Source: Brevundimonas diminuta
GTDB taxonomy: Bacteria > Pseudomonadota > Alphaproteobacteria > Caulobacterales > Caulobacteraceae
NCBI RefSeq assembly: GCF_022654015.1
Contig: NZ_CP073063.1
Location: 1 to 64,000, forward strand
Reading direction: 5' to 3'
Length of the DNA stretch: 64,000 nucleotides
The position numbers were made by a program, and so were the translations under genes. The notes beneath the pieces were generated by a model. The model ran no database searches, was not told the DNA's origin, and worked only from the letters and a program-made list of their open reading frames with translations. Within the stretch, counting starts at the first letter, position 1. Each line of letters opens with the position of its first letter. Below are positions 31,415-39,626 of this stretch, one piece after another.

Positions 31415-33466
31415 TCAGCCCGCGTGCAACTCCTGCTTCACCCGTTCGGCCAGGGTCTTGATGTCCAGCGGCTTGGGCAGGAAGGACACGCCCGTCTCGT
31501 CCTGCAACAGGTCCGAAAAGTCGCTCTCGGCATAGCCCGAGATGAACATGACCGGCGCGTCGCCCAGATATTTGCGCGCCTTCTTCAGCAAGGACGGCCC
31601 ATCCAGCCCCGGCATGATGACGTCGGAGATCATCATGTCGATCTGGCCGGCGTGTTCCTCGGCCAGCAGCAGGGCCTCCTCGCCGTCGGCGGCCTCGATG
31701 ACCTCATAGCCGCGCTGGCGCAGCAGCCGGGCGGCGATGCCGCGCACGGCGTCCTCGTCCTCGACGAACAGGATGCGGCCGGCGCCCGACAGGTCGCGCG
31801 GCGCCTTGGCCTTGACCTCGACCGGCTGAACCTCGGCCAGCTCAGCCTCGCCCGCCGCCGGCAGGAAGATGCGGAAGGCCGCGCCCATTATCTTAGAGTC
31901 TGGGCCTTCGATGTTGCTGACGGTGATGTGGCCGCCCGCCTGCTGGACGATGCCATAGACGGTGGCCAGACCCATGCCGGTCCCCTCGTTCACCGCCTTG
32001 GTGGTGAAGAAGGGTTCGAAGATCTTGTCCGCCAGTTCGGGCGGCACGCCGGGTCCGGTGTCGGACACCTCGATCAGCGCCACCTCGTCCGTCGGCGCAT
32101 CGACCCAGCCCAGGGCCCGCGCCTCGTCGCCCGTCAGACGACGCGTGGCGATGGTGACGACGCCGGCGCCCGGCTCGACCACGCCGCGCATGGCGTCGCG
32201 CGCGTTGACGGCCAGGTTCATCACCGCCGTCTCCAGCTGAGACTTGTCGGCCAGCACGACTGGCAGGTCGCGTCCGTAGTCGGTCTCCAGCCGCACGTCC
32301 TCGCGCAGCAGCCGCCGCAACAGGATAGCGAACTCGCCCACCAGTTCGCCCAGGTCCAGCCGCTCGCGCCGCACCGTCGACTTGCGCGAGAAGGCCAGCA
32401 GTTTGCGCACCAGATCGGCCGCGCGAATGGCCGTCTGACGGATCTCGTTCAGCCCCTCGTACGAAGGATCGCCCACCGGGTGCCGTTCCAGCAAACCCGA
32501 CAGCTGAAGCTGGATCGCCGTCAGCAGATTGTTGAAGTCGTGCGCCACGCCCCCGGCCAGCTGGCCCACGGCCTGCATCTTCTGGGCCTGGTTGAGCTGC
32601 AGCTCCATCGACTTCTGGCCCGAGACGTCGAACAGCCAGATGCGCCGCTTGTCGCCCTCGGGCGCCACATACAGATGCAGCATCTTGTCGGGATAGGCCC
32701 GCGCGACCAGTTCGATCGGCCCCGACGATCCGCCCGCCAGCTTCAGCCGCGCCTCGGCGATGCCGCCCGGATCGAACAGATGCCCAAAGGCCGCATCGCG
32801 CGCCGCCCCCGGTCCGGTCAGAACCGCCAGCGCCGGATTGGCCTCTTCCGCGCGGCCGGAAAACAGGTCGTCGCCGCCGATCACGGCCGAGCCGAACGGC
32901 GCCCCTGCGGCCATGGCCCGCGCCTCGCCGGTCGCCGCGGCGGCGGGCGTGTGGACGGGCGCGGCGGCGATGGGCAGGACGGCGTCCGGCGCCGCGCGCA
33001 TCAGGAACCGGCCCTCGCCCGCCTGGCCGATCACGACCTCGACCTCGCGCTGTCCGATCATGACGATGGCGCGGCCCGGCTCGCCTTTGCGCGCCTGGGC
33101 GAAGGCCATGTACAGCGCCTGCGCCGACTTGCCGCGCGGCAGGGCGCCGGTCGCGCCGTTGGCCTCGGACCAGGCGGCGTTGAAGGCCAGGATCTGCCCT
33201 GAATCCCACACCAGCGCCGCCGGTTCGGCCATGGCGTCCAACACCTCGATGGCCGCGTCGCTGCTCGGCTTGGCGTCCGCCGCCCGGCGGAAGCCGAAAA
33301 GACCGATCAGGGCGATGGCGCCGACGGTCAGGATCAGCACCAGTCCCGGCGCCGAAATCGGATTGTCCCGAAAGGCCGGATAGGCCAGGGCCGCGATCGC
33401 CACGACGACCCCGAACGCCATCACGCCGGACAACAGGTCGAACGAAGGGCGGCGGGTGGACGTCAT
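31415..33466 (-). CDS. cckA: Cell-cycle hybrid histidine kinase CckA
   Basis: CckA phosphorylates ChpT, which activates CtrA; when its balance shifts it acts as a phosphatase. The 683-residue product has two membrane segments (about 13-30 and 40-58), PAS-like sensory regions (about 70-290) and a HisKA domain with VAHDFNNLLTAI (His at about 309). A HATPase domain and a C-terminal receiver (phospho-acceptor Asp in MMISDVIMPG, about 610) follow. The HDFNNLL H-box and C-terminal REC distinguish it as CckA. It is convergent with cheR, with chpT close by. Confidence 0.93.
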   Translation of the reverse strand: MTSTRRPSFDLLSGVMAFGVVVAIAALAYPAFRDNPISAPGLVLILTVGAIALIGLFGFRRAADAKPSSDAAIEVLDAMAEPAALVWDSGQILAFNAAWSEANGATGALPRGKSAQALYMAFAQARKGEPGRAIVMIGQREVEVVIGQAGEGRFLMRAAPDAVLPIAAAPVHTPAAAATGEARAMAAGAPFGSAVIGGDDLFSGRAEEANPALAVLTGPGAARDAAFGHLFDPGGIAEARLKLAGGSSGPIELVARAYPDKMLHLYVAPEGDKRRIWLFDVSGQKSMELQLNQAQKMQAVGQLAGGVAHDFNNLLTAIQLQLSGLLERHPVGDPSYEGLNEIRQTAIRAADLVRKLLAFSRKSTVRRERLDLGELVGEFAILLRRLLREDVRLETDYGRDLPVVLADKSQLETAVMNLAVNARDAMRGVVEPGAGVVTIATRRLTGDEARALGWVDAPTDEVALIEVSDTGPGVPPELADKIFEPFFTTKAVNEGTGMGLATVYGIVQQAGGHITVSNIEGPDSKIMGAAFRIFLPAAGEAELAEVQPVEVKAKAPRDLSGAGRILFVEDEDAVRGIAARLLRQRGYEVIEAADGEEALLLAEEHAGQIDMMISDVIMPGLDGPSLLKKARKYLGDAPVMFISGYAESDFSDLLQDETGVSFLPKPLDIKTLAERVKQELHAG

Positions 33467-33517
33467 ACAGCCTCGCGAATCAGTGTTGCGATCATACGCC
33501 CAAATCCTGACGCCGCC

Positions 33518-34594
33518 TTACCGGCGCTTGCGGGACTGGAAGACGAAGCCGATGATCTTGGCGGCGGCGTCGAAATGTTCGCGCGGAATGACCTCGTCCA
33601 CCTCGACGGTGGCGTACAGGGCGCGCGCCAGCGGCACGTTCTCGACGATCGGCACGCCGTGCTCGGTCGCCACTTCGCGGATGCGCAGGGCCAGGGCGTC
33701 CACGCCCTTGGCCACGCAGATCGGCGCCCCGTCGCCCTGATCCGGCTCATAGCGCAGGGCGACCGAATAGTGGGTCGGGTTGGTCACGATGACGGTGGCC
33801 TTGGGCACATTGGCCATCATCCGCTGGCGGCTGCGCTGCATGCGGATCTGCTTCAGCTTGGCCTTGATGTGCGGATCGCCTTCGGACTGTTTGAAGTCTT
33901 CCTTCAGCTCTTCCTTGGTCATGCGCATCCGCTTGGCGAAGCGCATCTTCTGCCAGATGAAGTCGGCCCCGGCCGTGGCGCCCAACAGGATGATCGAGGC
34001 CACGAACAGCGAGATCGCCATGTCGCGCGCCAGCGGCAGGATCGCCAGCGGGCTGATCGAGGCCATGTTCTCGAACTCGCGCAGGTGCGGCTTCAACACC
34101 ATCCAGCATACGGCGCAGACGGCGATCAGCTTCAGGAAGGTCTTGACGAACTGCGCCAGGCCATCGGGGCCGAAGATGCGTTTGAACCCCTGCATCGGAC
34201 TGACCGCCGACCATTTGGGCTTCAGCTTTTCGGCGGTGAAGATCAGGCCGGACTGGGCCACATTGCCCCCGACCCCGCCCAGAATGGTCGCCAGCATAAC
34301 CGCTCCCAGAAAGGGCGCCACGGCCCAGACGGCGCGCACCATGATCTGGTTGCCCGCGCCCGAGTTCAGCACGCCCAGCATCTCGTGCGGGGCGGCGATG
34401 AAGGGCAGCATCTGTTCGGCGATGGACGAGGCGAACCAGCCTCCCCCCATCAGGATCACCGCCGCCGCCCCCGCCAGCGACAGCACCTGGGCGACATCGG
34501 GCGACTTGGCCGCATCGCCCTTCTTTCGGGCGTCCTCAAGCTTTCGCGGGGTCGCCTCTTCGGTTTTCGACTCGGGATCCGCGCCTTCAGCCAC
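33518..34594 (-). CDS. flhB: Flagellar type III export switch protein FlhB
   Basis: FlhB sits in the flagellar export gate and switches substrate specificity after self-cleavage. The 358-residue product has four membrane segments in its N-terminal half (first near residue 30) and the cytoplasmic autocleavage site TNPTHYSVALRYE (about 268-272). An N-terminal KTEEATPRKLEDARKKGDAAKSPD is typical. The GTG at 34594 fits this N-terminus and overlaps the end of fliR by 8 bases, so the genes are translationally coupled. The operon reads fliQ, fliR, flhB. Confidence 0.94.
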   Translation of the reverse strand: MAEGADPESKTEEATPRKLEDARKKGDAAKSPDVAQVLSLAGAAAVILMGGGWFASSIAEQMLPFIAAPHEMLGVLNSGAGNQIMVRAVWAVAPFLGAVMLATILGGVGGNVAQSGLIFTAEKLKPKWSAVSPMQGFKRIFGPDGLAQFVKTFLKLIAVCAVCWMVLKPHLREFENMASISPLAILPLARDMAISLFVASIILLGATAGADFIWQKMRFAKRMRMTKEELKEDFKQSEGDPHIKAKLKQIRMQRSRQRMMANVPKATVIVTNPTHYSVALRYEPDQGDGAPICVAKGVDALALRIREVATEHGVPIVENVPLARALYATVEVDEVIPREHFDAAAKIIGFVFQSRKRR

Positions 34595-35360
34595 CGGGGC
34601 CTCCCAGCACGAAATACTCCGCCAGACGGCGGTAGCGGTCGATGAAGAGGGTGCCCAGCGCACCCAGACTCAAGGCGAAAATCGACAGGCCCAGGATCAC
34701 GCTCAAGGGCGCGGCGGCGAAATAGACCTGGAATGACGGCATGACCCGCGCCACCAGGCCGGACGCCAGGTTGAAGATCAGAGCAAAGACCAGCACCGGC
34801 GCCGACAACTGCACGCCCAGAAGGAAGCTGTCGCCCAGGGTCCGCACCGCCATCTGGGTGAAGTCGGCCATCATCAGCGGCTGGGCCGGCGAGATCAGCC
34901 GATACGATCCCACCATGCCGGCGATGAACAGGTGGTGGGTGTCGGTGGCGAACAGCAGCGTCACCCCCAGCAGGGCCAGAAAGGCGGCGATGGTCGAACC
35001 GGGCTGGGCCTGCATCGGATTGGCGGTCTGGGCGAAGCTCAGCGTCGTCTGCAACGACACGATCTCGCCCGCCGTCGCCAGGGCGCTCATGAACATGCGC
35101 AGCAGCAGGCCGATCATCAGTCCGACGACCACCTCGCGGATGATCCATCCGACCATCAGCCCCATGCTGTCCGGCAGGCCCGGCAGCGATGCGCGCACCA
35201 CCGGCCACAGCGCCAGACTGATGACCAGGGCCAGCGACAGTCGCACGCGCGGCGGCACATAGGCCTCGCCGAAGCCGGGGATCAGCATCAGGATCGCCCC
35301 GATCCGGGCGAAGATCAGCCCGCCGGCCCAGACCTGATCGGCGGTCGCATAAGCGTCCAC
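34587..35360 (-). CDS. fliR: Flagellar export apparatus protein FliR
   Basis: FliR is a membrane component of the flagellar export gate with FliP and FliQ. The 257-residue product has six membrane segments and the early conserved ARIGAILMLIPGFGE..VPPRVR. LIFNLASGLVARVMPSFQVYFAAAP marks the C-terminal region. A GTG at 35360 is chosen because it shares its first base with the stop codon of fliQ and gives the expected length; the longer reading frame upstream runs through fliQ in another frame. It lies between fliQ and flhB in one operon. Confidence 0.93.
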   Translation of the reverse strand: MDAYATADQVWAGGLIFARIGAILMLIPGFGEAYVPPRVRLSLALVISLALWPVVRASLPGLPDSMGLMVGWIIREVVVGLMIGLLLRMFMSALATAGEIVSLQTTLSFAQTANPMQAQPGSTIAAFLALLGVTLLFATDTHHLFIAGMVGSYRLISPAQPLMMADFTQMAVRTLGDSFLLGVQLSAPVLVFALIFNLASGLVARVMPSFQVYFAAAPLSVILGLSIFALSLGALGTLFIDRYRRLAEYFVLGGPGG

Positions 35361-35623
35361 TACATCCCCGCGATGCGGGCCGCGATCTGGCGCATGAAGC
35401 CGCCCAACAGGGCGCCCATCAGCGGCAGGAACAGGATCAGTGAAACGAAGATGGCGATGATCTTGGGCGCATAGATCAGGGTTTGTTCCTGAATCTGCGT
35501 CAGGGCCTGGAACAGGCCGATCACCACGCCGACGACCAGACCGACCAGCAGCACCGGCAGGCACAGCTGGATCGTCAGCCAGATGGCGTCGCGCCCGACG
35601 TCCAGAACTTCCGCGCCGTTCAT
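35360..35623 (-). CDS. fliQ: Flagellar export apparatus protein FliQ
   Basis: FliQ is a small two-helix membrane component of the export gate. The 87-residue product has two hydrophobic segments (about 16-40 and 52-74) with the family features GRDAIWLTIQLCLPVLLVGL and LTQIQEQTLIYAPKI. It heads the fliQ-fliR-flhB operon; fliP, which often stands upstream, is not here. A CtrA-type box lies 46-60 bases upstream of the start, as known for the Caulobacter fliQ promoter. Confidence 0.95.
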   Translation of the reverse strand: MNGAEVLDVGRDAIWLTIQLCLPVLLVGLVVGVVIGLFQALTQIQEQTLIYAPKIIAIFVSLILFLPLMGALLGGFMRQIAARIAGM

Positions 35624-35668
35624 CGGCCCACTCCAGAAACTACTGGGCAGAAAATGCCGACAGGATGG

Positions 35669-35683
35669 TTAACAGGCCGCTAA
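35669..35683 (-). promoter_or_regulatory. CtrA-type box upstream of fliQ
   Basis: Read on the minus strand it is TTAG-N7-TTAA followed by CC, one base away from the CtrA consensus TTAA-N7-TTAAC. It is 46-60 bases upstream of the fliQ start. The fliQ promoter of Caulobacter is a known CtrA target. Confidence 0.65.
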
Positions 35684-35802
35684 CCAGACGCGTCTTCGTC
35701 CAGACCTGACCACGGAAAAATCTCGCGTGCAGCCTTGAACGGCGCCGCTTCCATGCCGACTTCCCCGCCTTCGCCTTGGGGAGCGCCAGCCATTCGATTT
35801 CA

Positions 35803-35823
35803 GACGAATTAGACGAATTAGAC
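35803..35823. repeat. Tandem 9-base repeat between fliQ and folE
   Basis: GACGAATTA occurs twice in a row, followed by GAC. It sits in an AT-richer stretch of the 298-base divergent gap between fliQ and folE. It may be part of the folE promoter or a simple repeat. Confidence 0.45.
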
Positions 35824-35921
35824 TCTCTTTTTCGGACTTCGCCGTCTGAACGTGCGTCCGCCTCGTAATGGGACGGCTCGCCCTCTCCCCTTCCCTCAAG
35901 CGCTCCGCTATCTAGGCCGCC

Positions 35922-36506
35922 ATGACCGACGCCCCCGCCTCCAAAGTCTCCCAGGCCGACGCCGAAGCCGCCGTCCGCACCCTGATCGAATGGGCCGGCG
36001 ACAACCCGGACCGCGAAGGTCTGCTGGAAACCCCCGCCCGCGTCGCCAAGAGCTACCGCGAGCTTTTCCAGGGCTATGAGGTCGATCCGCTCTCCTATCT
36101 GGAGAAGACGTTCGAGGAAACCGGCGGCTACGACCAGTTGGTCGTGCTGAAGGACATCCGCTTCGTCAGCTTCTGCGAGCACCACATGCTGCCGGTCGTG
36201 GGCAAGGCGCACGTCGCCTATCTGCCGACGGACCGCGTCGTCGGCATCTCCAAACTGGCTCGCGTTGTGCGCGGTTTCGCGCGACGCCTGCAGATCCAGG
36301 AGAAGATGACCTCCGAGATCGCCGAGGCCATCCAGACCGTGCTGAAGCCGCACGGCGTCGGGGTGGTCATCGAGGCCGAGCACAGCTGCATGACCCTGCG
36401 TGGCGTCAATGCGCCCGGCGCCAGCCTGTCGACCAGCCACCTGATCGGCGTCGTCCGCGACGACCCCCGCACCCGCGAAGAGTTCATGCGTCTGGTGCTG
36501 TCTTGA
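35922..36506 (+). CDS. folE: GTP cyclohydrolase I FolE
   Basis: FolE converts GTP to dihydroneopterin triphosphate, the first step of folate (and queuosine precursor) synthesis. The 194-residue product has the zinc-ligand segment FCEHHMLPVVGKAHVAYLP, DRVVGISKLARVV and AEHSCMTLRGVNAPGA. All are characteristic of the type IA enzyme, including the conserved Cys/His ligands. It begins 298 bases from the divergent fliQ gene and looks monocistronic; the next gene has its own strong ribosome binding site. Confidence 0.96.
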   Translation: MTDAPASKVSQADAEAAVRTLIEWAGDNPDREGLLETPARVAKSYRELFQGYEVDPLSYLEKTFEETGGYDQLVVLKDIRFVSFCEHHMLPVVGKAHVAYLPTDRVVGISKLARVVRGFARRLQIQEKMTSEIAEAIQTVLKPHGVGVVIEAEHSCMTLRGVNAPGASLSTSHLIGVVRDDPRTREEFMRLVLS

Positions 36507-36569
36507 CGTTCGCCTGACAGGCGAACTGGCCCGACGCTTGCGGTGAAGGGATCAAAGGAGGCGCTGACG

Positions 36570-37727
36570 ATGCCCTGGTCCCTGATTTCGACCCGCAATG
36601 AGACAGTTCAGATCGCCCGCGGCGGCTGGCTGGACGCGCTGCGTTTCATCGTGGCCTTCCTGATCATCCTGCATCACTTCCAGGCCGCAGGGCCCGAGCC
36701 GCTCGCCCATCTGATCAATCCGATCTTCGAACGCGGCGGCTTCCTGCTGACCAACTTCTTCCTGATCGACAGCGGCTATGTGCTGATGCGCGTCTATGGC
36801 GCGGCGGTGGACAAGGGCCGGATGTCGCCCGGCGACTTCTTCCTGAAGCGGTTCCTGCGCGTCGTGCCCGCCCATCTGATCATGGGCCTGTCGCTGGTCG
36901 GCTTCGTGCTTCTGGCCACCGCCGCCGGCTCGCCGCCCCGCAACCCCGAATGGTTCGCCTGGGATCAGCTGCCGGCCCAACTGCTGTTGCTGCAATCCTA
37001 TGGCGTGCATGGCGGCCTGGGCTGGAACGCCCCGACCTGGTCGATCTCGGCCCTGATCGGCTGCTACCTGGCCTTCCCCTGGATCATTCGCGGCCTGATG
37101 CGTCTGGGTCCGTGGTCGGCCCTGGCCGTCGGCGTAGGCGTCTATCTGATCGCCAACCAGCTGTGCTGGTCGTTCCTCGGCTATCCCGTCTATCAGATGC
37201 CGATGCGCTACGGCATCATCCGCGCCCTGCCGCTGTTCTTCCTGGGCATGTGCCTGGCCTGGTTCGCCCAGAAGGTCTGGATCGCCCCGCGTCTGGCCGG
37301 CTGGGCCGGGGTTCTGGCCGCCATCGGCTTCTTCGCGCTTCAGCTCCACGACAAGCACGCCCTTGTCGCCCTGACCCTGATCTCGATCATCATCCTGGCC
37401 GCCGGCGCCATGCCTGTGACCAAGCCCTCGAACTGGGTCGAGACCGCCGCCATGGTCTCCTTCTCCATGTTCATCTCCAACGAGGTGGTCCGCATCGTCT
37501 GGTTCGGCGTGGTCAATGCGGTCGAGGCGCGCGTTGGCTTGCCCCTCTTCGTTCAATGGGGCCTGTGGGGCCTGGGCGTCATGGCGGCGGTCGCCTTCGC
37601 CTTCGCCTTTCACTTCGCGATCGACAATCCGATCCAGACCCGCATCCGCGCCTGGCTGAAGCGTCGCAGCGCCCGTCGCGGCAAGGCCCAGCCCAAGCTC
37701 GGCCCGGTCATCTCCATCGACGGCTGA
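36570..37727 (+). CDS. Acyltransferase 3 family membrane protein
   Basis: This large family transfers acetyl or other acyl groups to extracellular sugars or glycans. The 385-residue product has about ten membrane segments. The N-terminal family motif LDALRFIVAFLIILHHF carries the catalytic-type histidine, and FLLTNFFLIDSGYVLMR follows in the third segment. AAAGGAGG precedes ATG 36570, so the GTG at 36543 is unlikely. The target molecule is unknown. No glycan genes are adjacent. Confidence 0.85.
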   Translation: MPWSLISTRNETVQIARGGWLDALRFIVAFLIILHHFQAAGPEPLAHLINPIFERGGFLLTNFFLIDSGYVLMRVYGAAVDKGRMSPGDFFLKRFLRVVPAHLIMGLSLVGFVLLATAAGSPPRNPEWFAWDQLPAQLLLLQSYGVHGGLGWNAPTWSISALIGCYLAFPWIIRGLMRLGPWSALAVGVGVYLIANQLCWSFLGYPVYQMPMRYGIIRALPLFFLGMCLAWFAQKVWIAPRLAGWAGVLAAIGFFALQLHDKHALVALTLISIIILAAGAMPVTKPSNWVETAAMVSFSMFISNEVVRIVWFGVVNAVEARVGLPLFVQWGLWGLGVMAAVAFAFAFHFAIDNPIQTRIRAWLKRRSARRGKAQPKLGPVISIDG

Positions 37728-37862
37728 CTGCCCTGAGCGACCGACGATCCTCGACCAAAGTCGGTCTCTTCAGCCGCCTTCCTCTCGGTCAATGTCGCCC
37801 TCCACGCGTCCGGCAGGCCGCGCATAACGGCCGACAAACGGCGACACGGGAGGAAATGGATC

Positions 37863-39536
37863 ATGGCAACCGACGCACCCCTTGCGTCCGGAGGAGAGGA
37901 GCACACCGTCGATCGCAGCGATCGCCTGGTCATCCTCGCCTCATCGGTCGGCACCGTCATCGAGTGGTACGACTTCTATCTCTACGGCTCTCTGGCGGCG
38001 ATCATCACCGTCCAGTTCTTCTCGGGCGTCAACGAAACCACCGGCTACATCTTCGCCCTGATGGCCTTCGCCGCCGGCTTTGCGGTGCGGCCCTTCGGCG
38101 CCATCGTCTTCGGGCGGCTGGGCGACCTGTGGGGACGCAAGAACACCTTCCTCGTCACCATGCTGCTGATGGGCCTGTCGACCTTCGTCGTCGGCCTGTT
38201 GCCGCCCTATGCGGTGATCGGCATCGCCGCGCCGATTATCCTGGTGCTGATGCGCCTGATCCAGGGCCTGGCTCTGGGGGGTGAATATGGCGGCGCCGCC
38301 ACCTACGTCGCCGAGCACGCCCCGCAGGGCAAACGCGGCTACTATACCTCCTTCATCCAGATCACCGCGACCGCCGGCCTGGTGCTGAGCCTCGTGGTGA
38401 TCCTGAGCGTTCGCTACACGCTGGGCGAGGAAGCCTTCGCCGCCTGGGGCTGGCGCATCCCGTTCCTGGTCTCGATCCTGCTCCTGGGCGTCTCCCTTTG
38501 GATACGCCTGAAGCTGGCCGAGAGCCCGTCGTTCAAGAAGATGAAGGCTGAGGGCAAGGGCTCCAAGACCCCGCTGAAGGACAGCTTCGGCAAATGGCCC
38601 AACCTGAAGCTGGTGCTGATCGCCCTTCTTGGCCTTACCGCCGGTCAGGCCGTCATCTGGTACACCGGTCAGTTCTACGCCCTGTTCTTCCTGGAACGGG
38701 TCATGAAGGTCGACGCCACCCTGGTCTATGTGCTGCTGACCATCGCGCTTCTCGCCGCCTCGCCCTTCTTCATCTTCTGGGGCTGGCTGTCGGACAAGGT
38801 GGGCAGAAAGCCGATCATCCTGGCCGGCTGCCTGATCGCGGCCCTGACGTATTTCCCGCTGTTCAACGCCCTGACCCAGGCCGCCAATCCGAAACTGGCC
38901 GCCGCCGCCGCCTCGGCGCCGGTCACGGTCTACGCCGATCCGGCAGACTGTAATCTGCAGTTCGATCCGGTGGGCAAGACGGTGTTCAACCACTCCTGCG
39001 ACGTGGCCAAATCCTACCTGGCCAAGGCGGGCGTGACCTACACCAACGTCGCGGCGCCGGCGGGCACGGTCGCCGAGGTCCGCATCGGCGATCAGGTCGT
39101 CATCCCCAGCTTCCGGGGCGACGCCATGGCCCCGGCCGATTTCGCCGCCCAGAAGAAGACCTGGGACAAGAGCCTGGGCGAGGCCCTGACCGCCGCCGGT
39201 TATCCAGCCAAGGCCGACAGCGCCCTGGTCAACAAGCCGATGGTGGTGCTGATCCTGTTCATCCTCGGCTTCTATGTGACCATGGTCTACGGACCGATCG
39301 CGGCGGCCCTGGTCGAGATGTTCCCGACCAACATCCGCTACACCTCCATGTCCCTGCCCTACCACATCGGCAACGGCTGGTTCGGCGGCTTCCTGCCGAC
39401 CACCGCCTTCGCCATCGTGGCGGCGACGGGCAATATCTACTCCGGCCTCTGGTACCCGATCGTGGTGGCCCTGGGGACGGTCGTTCTGGGCTTCCTGCTG
39501 GTCAAGGAAGGCAAGGACGTCGATCTGAACGCCTGA
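37863..39536 (+). CDS. MHS-family (ProP-like) MFS transporter
   Basis: Metabolite:H+ symporters import organic acids, amino acids or osmolytes. The 557-residue product has twelve predicted membrane segments, begins with the family signature SSVGTVIEWYDFYLYG, and has the GRLGDLWGRKNT MFS motif. Between segments that follow LIAALTYFPLFNAL and precede KPMVVLILFILGFY there is an unusually long loop of about 120 residues with two cysteines (NLQFD... and HSCDV). Such a loop occurs in one branch of the family. A strong site, GGGAGGAAA, lies before the ATG. It stands directly upstream of the SSS-fused kinase, so it could import an organic acid in the same system, but that is inference. Confidence 0.88.
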   Translation: MATDAPLASGGEEHTVDRSDRLVILASSVGTVIEWYDFYLYGSLAAIITVQFFSGVNETTGYIFALMAFAAGFAVRPFGAIVFGRLGDLWGRKNTFLVTMLLMGLSTFVVGLLPPYAVIGIAAPIILVLMRLIQGLALGGEYGGAATYVAEHAPQGKRGYYTSFIQITATAGLVLSLVVILSVRYTLGEEAFAAWGWRIPFLVSILLLGVSLWIRLKLAESPSFKKMKAEGKGSKTPLKDSFGKWPNLKLVLIALLGLTAGQAVIWYTGQFYALFFLERVMKVDATLVYVLLTIALLAASPFFIFWGWLSDKVGRKPIILAGCLIAALTYFPLFNALTQAANPKLAAAAASAPVTVYADPADCNLQFDPVGKTVFNHSCDVAKSYLAKAGVTYTNVAAPAGTVAEVRIGDQVVIPSFRGDAMAPADFAAQKKTWDKSLGEALTAAGYPAKADSALVNKPMVVLILFILGFYVTMVYGPIAAALVEMFPTNIRYTSMSLPYHIGNGWFGGFLPTTAFAIVAATGNIYSGLWYPIVVALGTVVLGFLLVKEGKDVDLNA

Positions 39537-39558
39537 TCCTGCTTTCAGGCGGAATGAA

Positions 39559-39588
39559 GGGCGGGTCGTCGCAGGACGGCCCGCCTTT
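39559..39588 (+). terminator. Rho-independent terminator after the MHS transporter
   Basis: GGCGGGTCGTC pairs with GACGGCCCGCC around a 4-base loop, followed by TTT, 23 bases after the transporter stop. It separates the transporter from the kinase gene. Confidence 0.7.
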
Positions 39589-39626
39589 CGCTTGTGAAAC
39601 ACCCCGTGCCCGGTTCAGATGCCCCG

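Noticed and set aside
31407..31423. GCGGGC-GATCA-GCCCGC inverted repeat between cheR and cckA as a terminator
   Set aside because: It overlaps the cckA stop codon, has a short stem and no T-run on either side.
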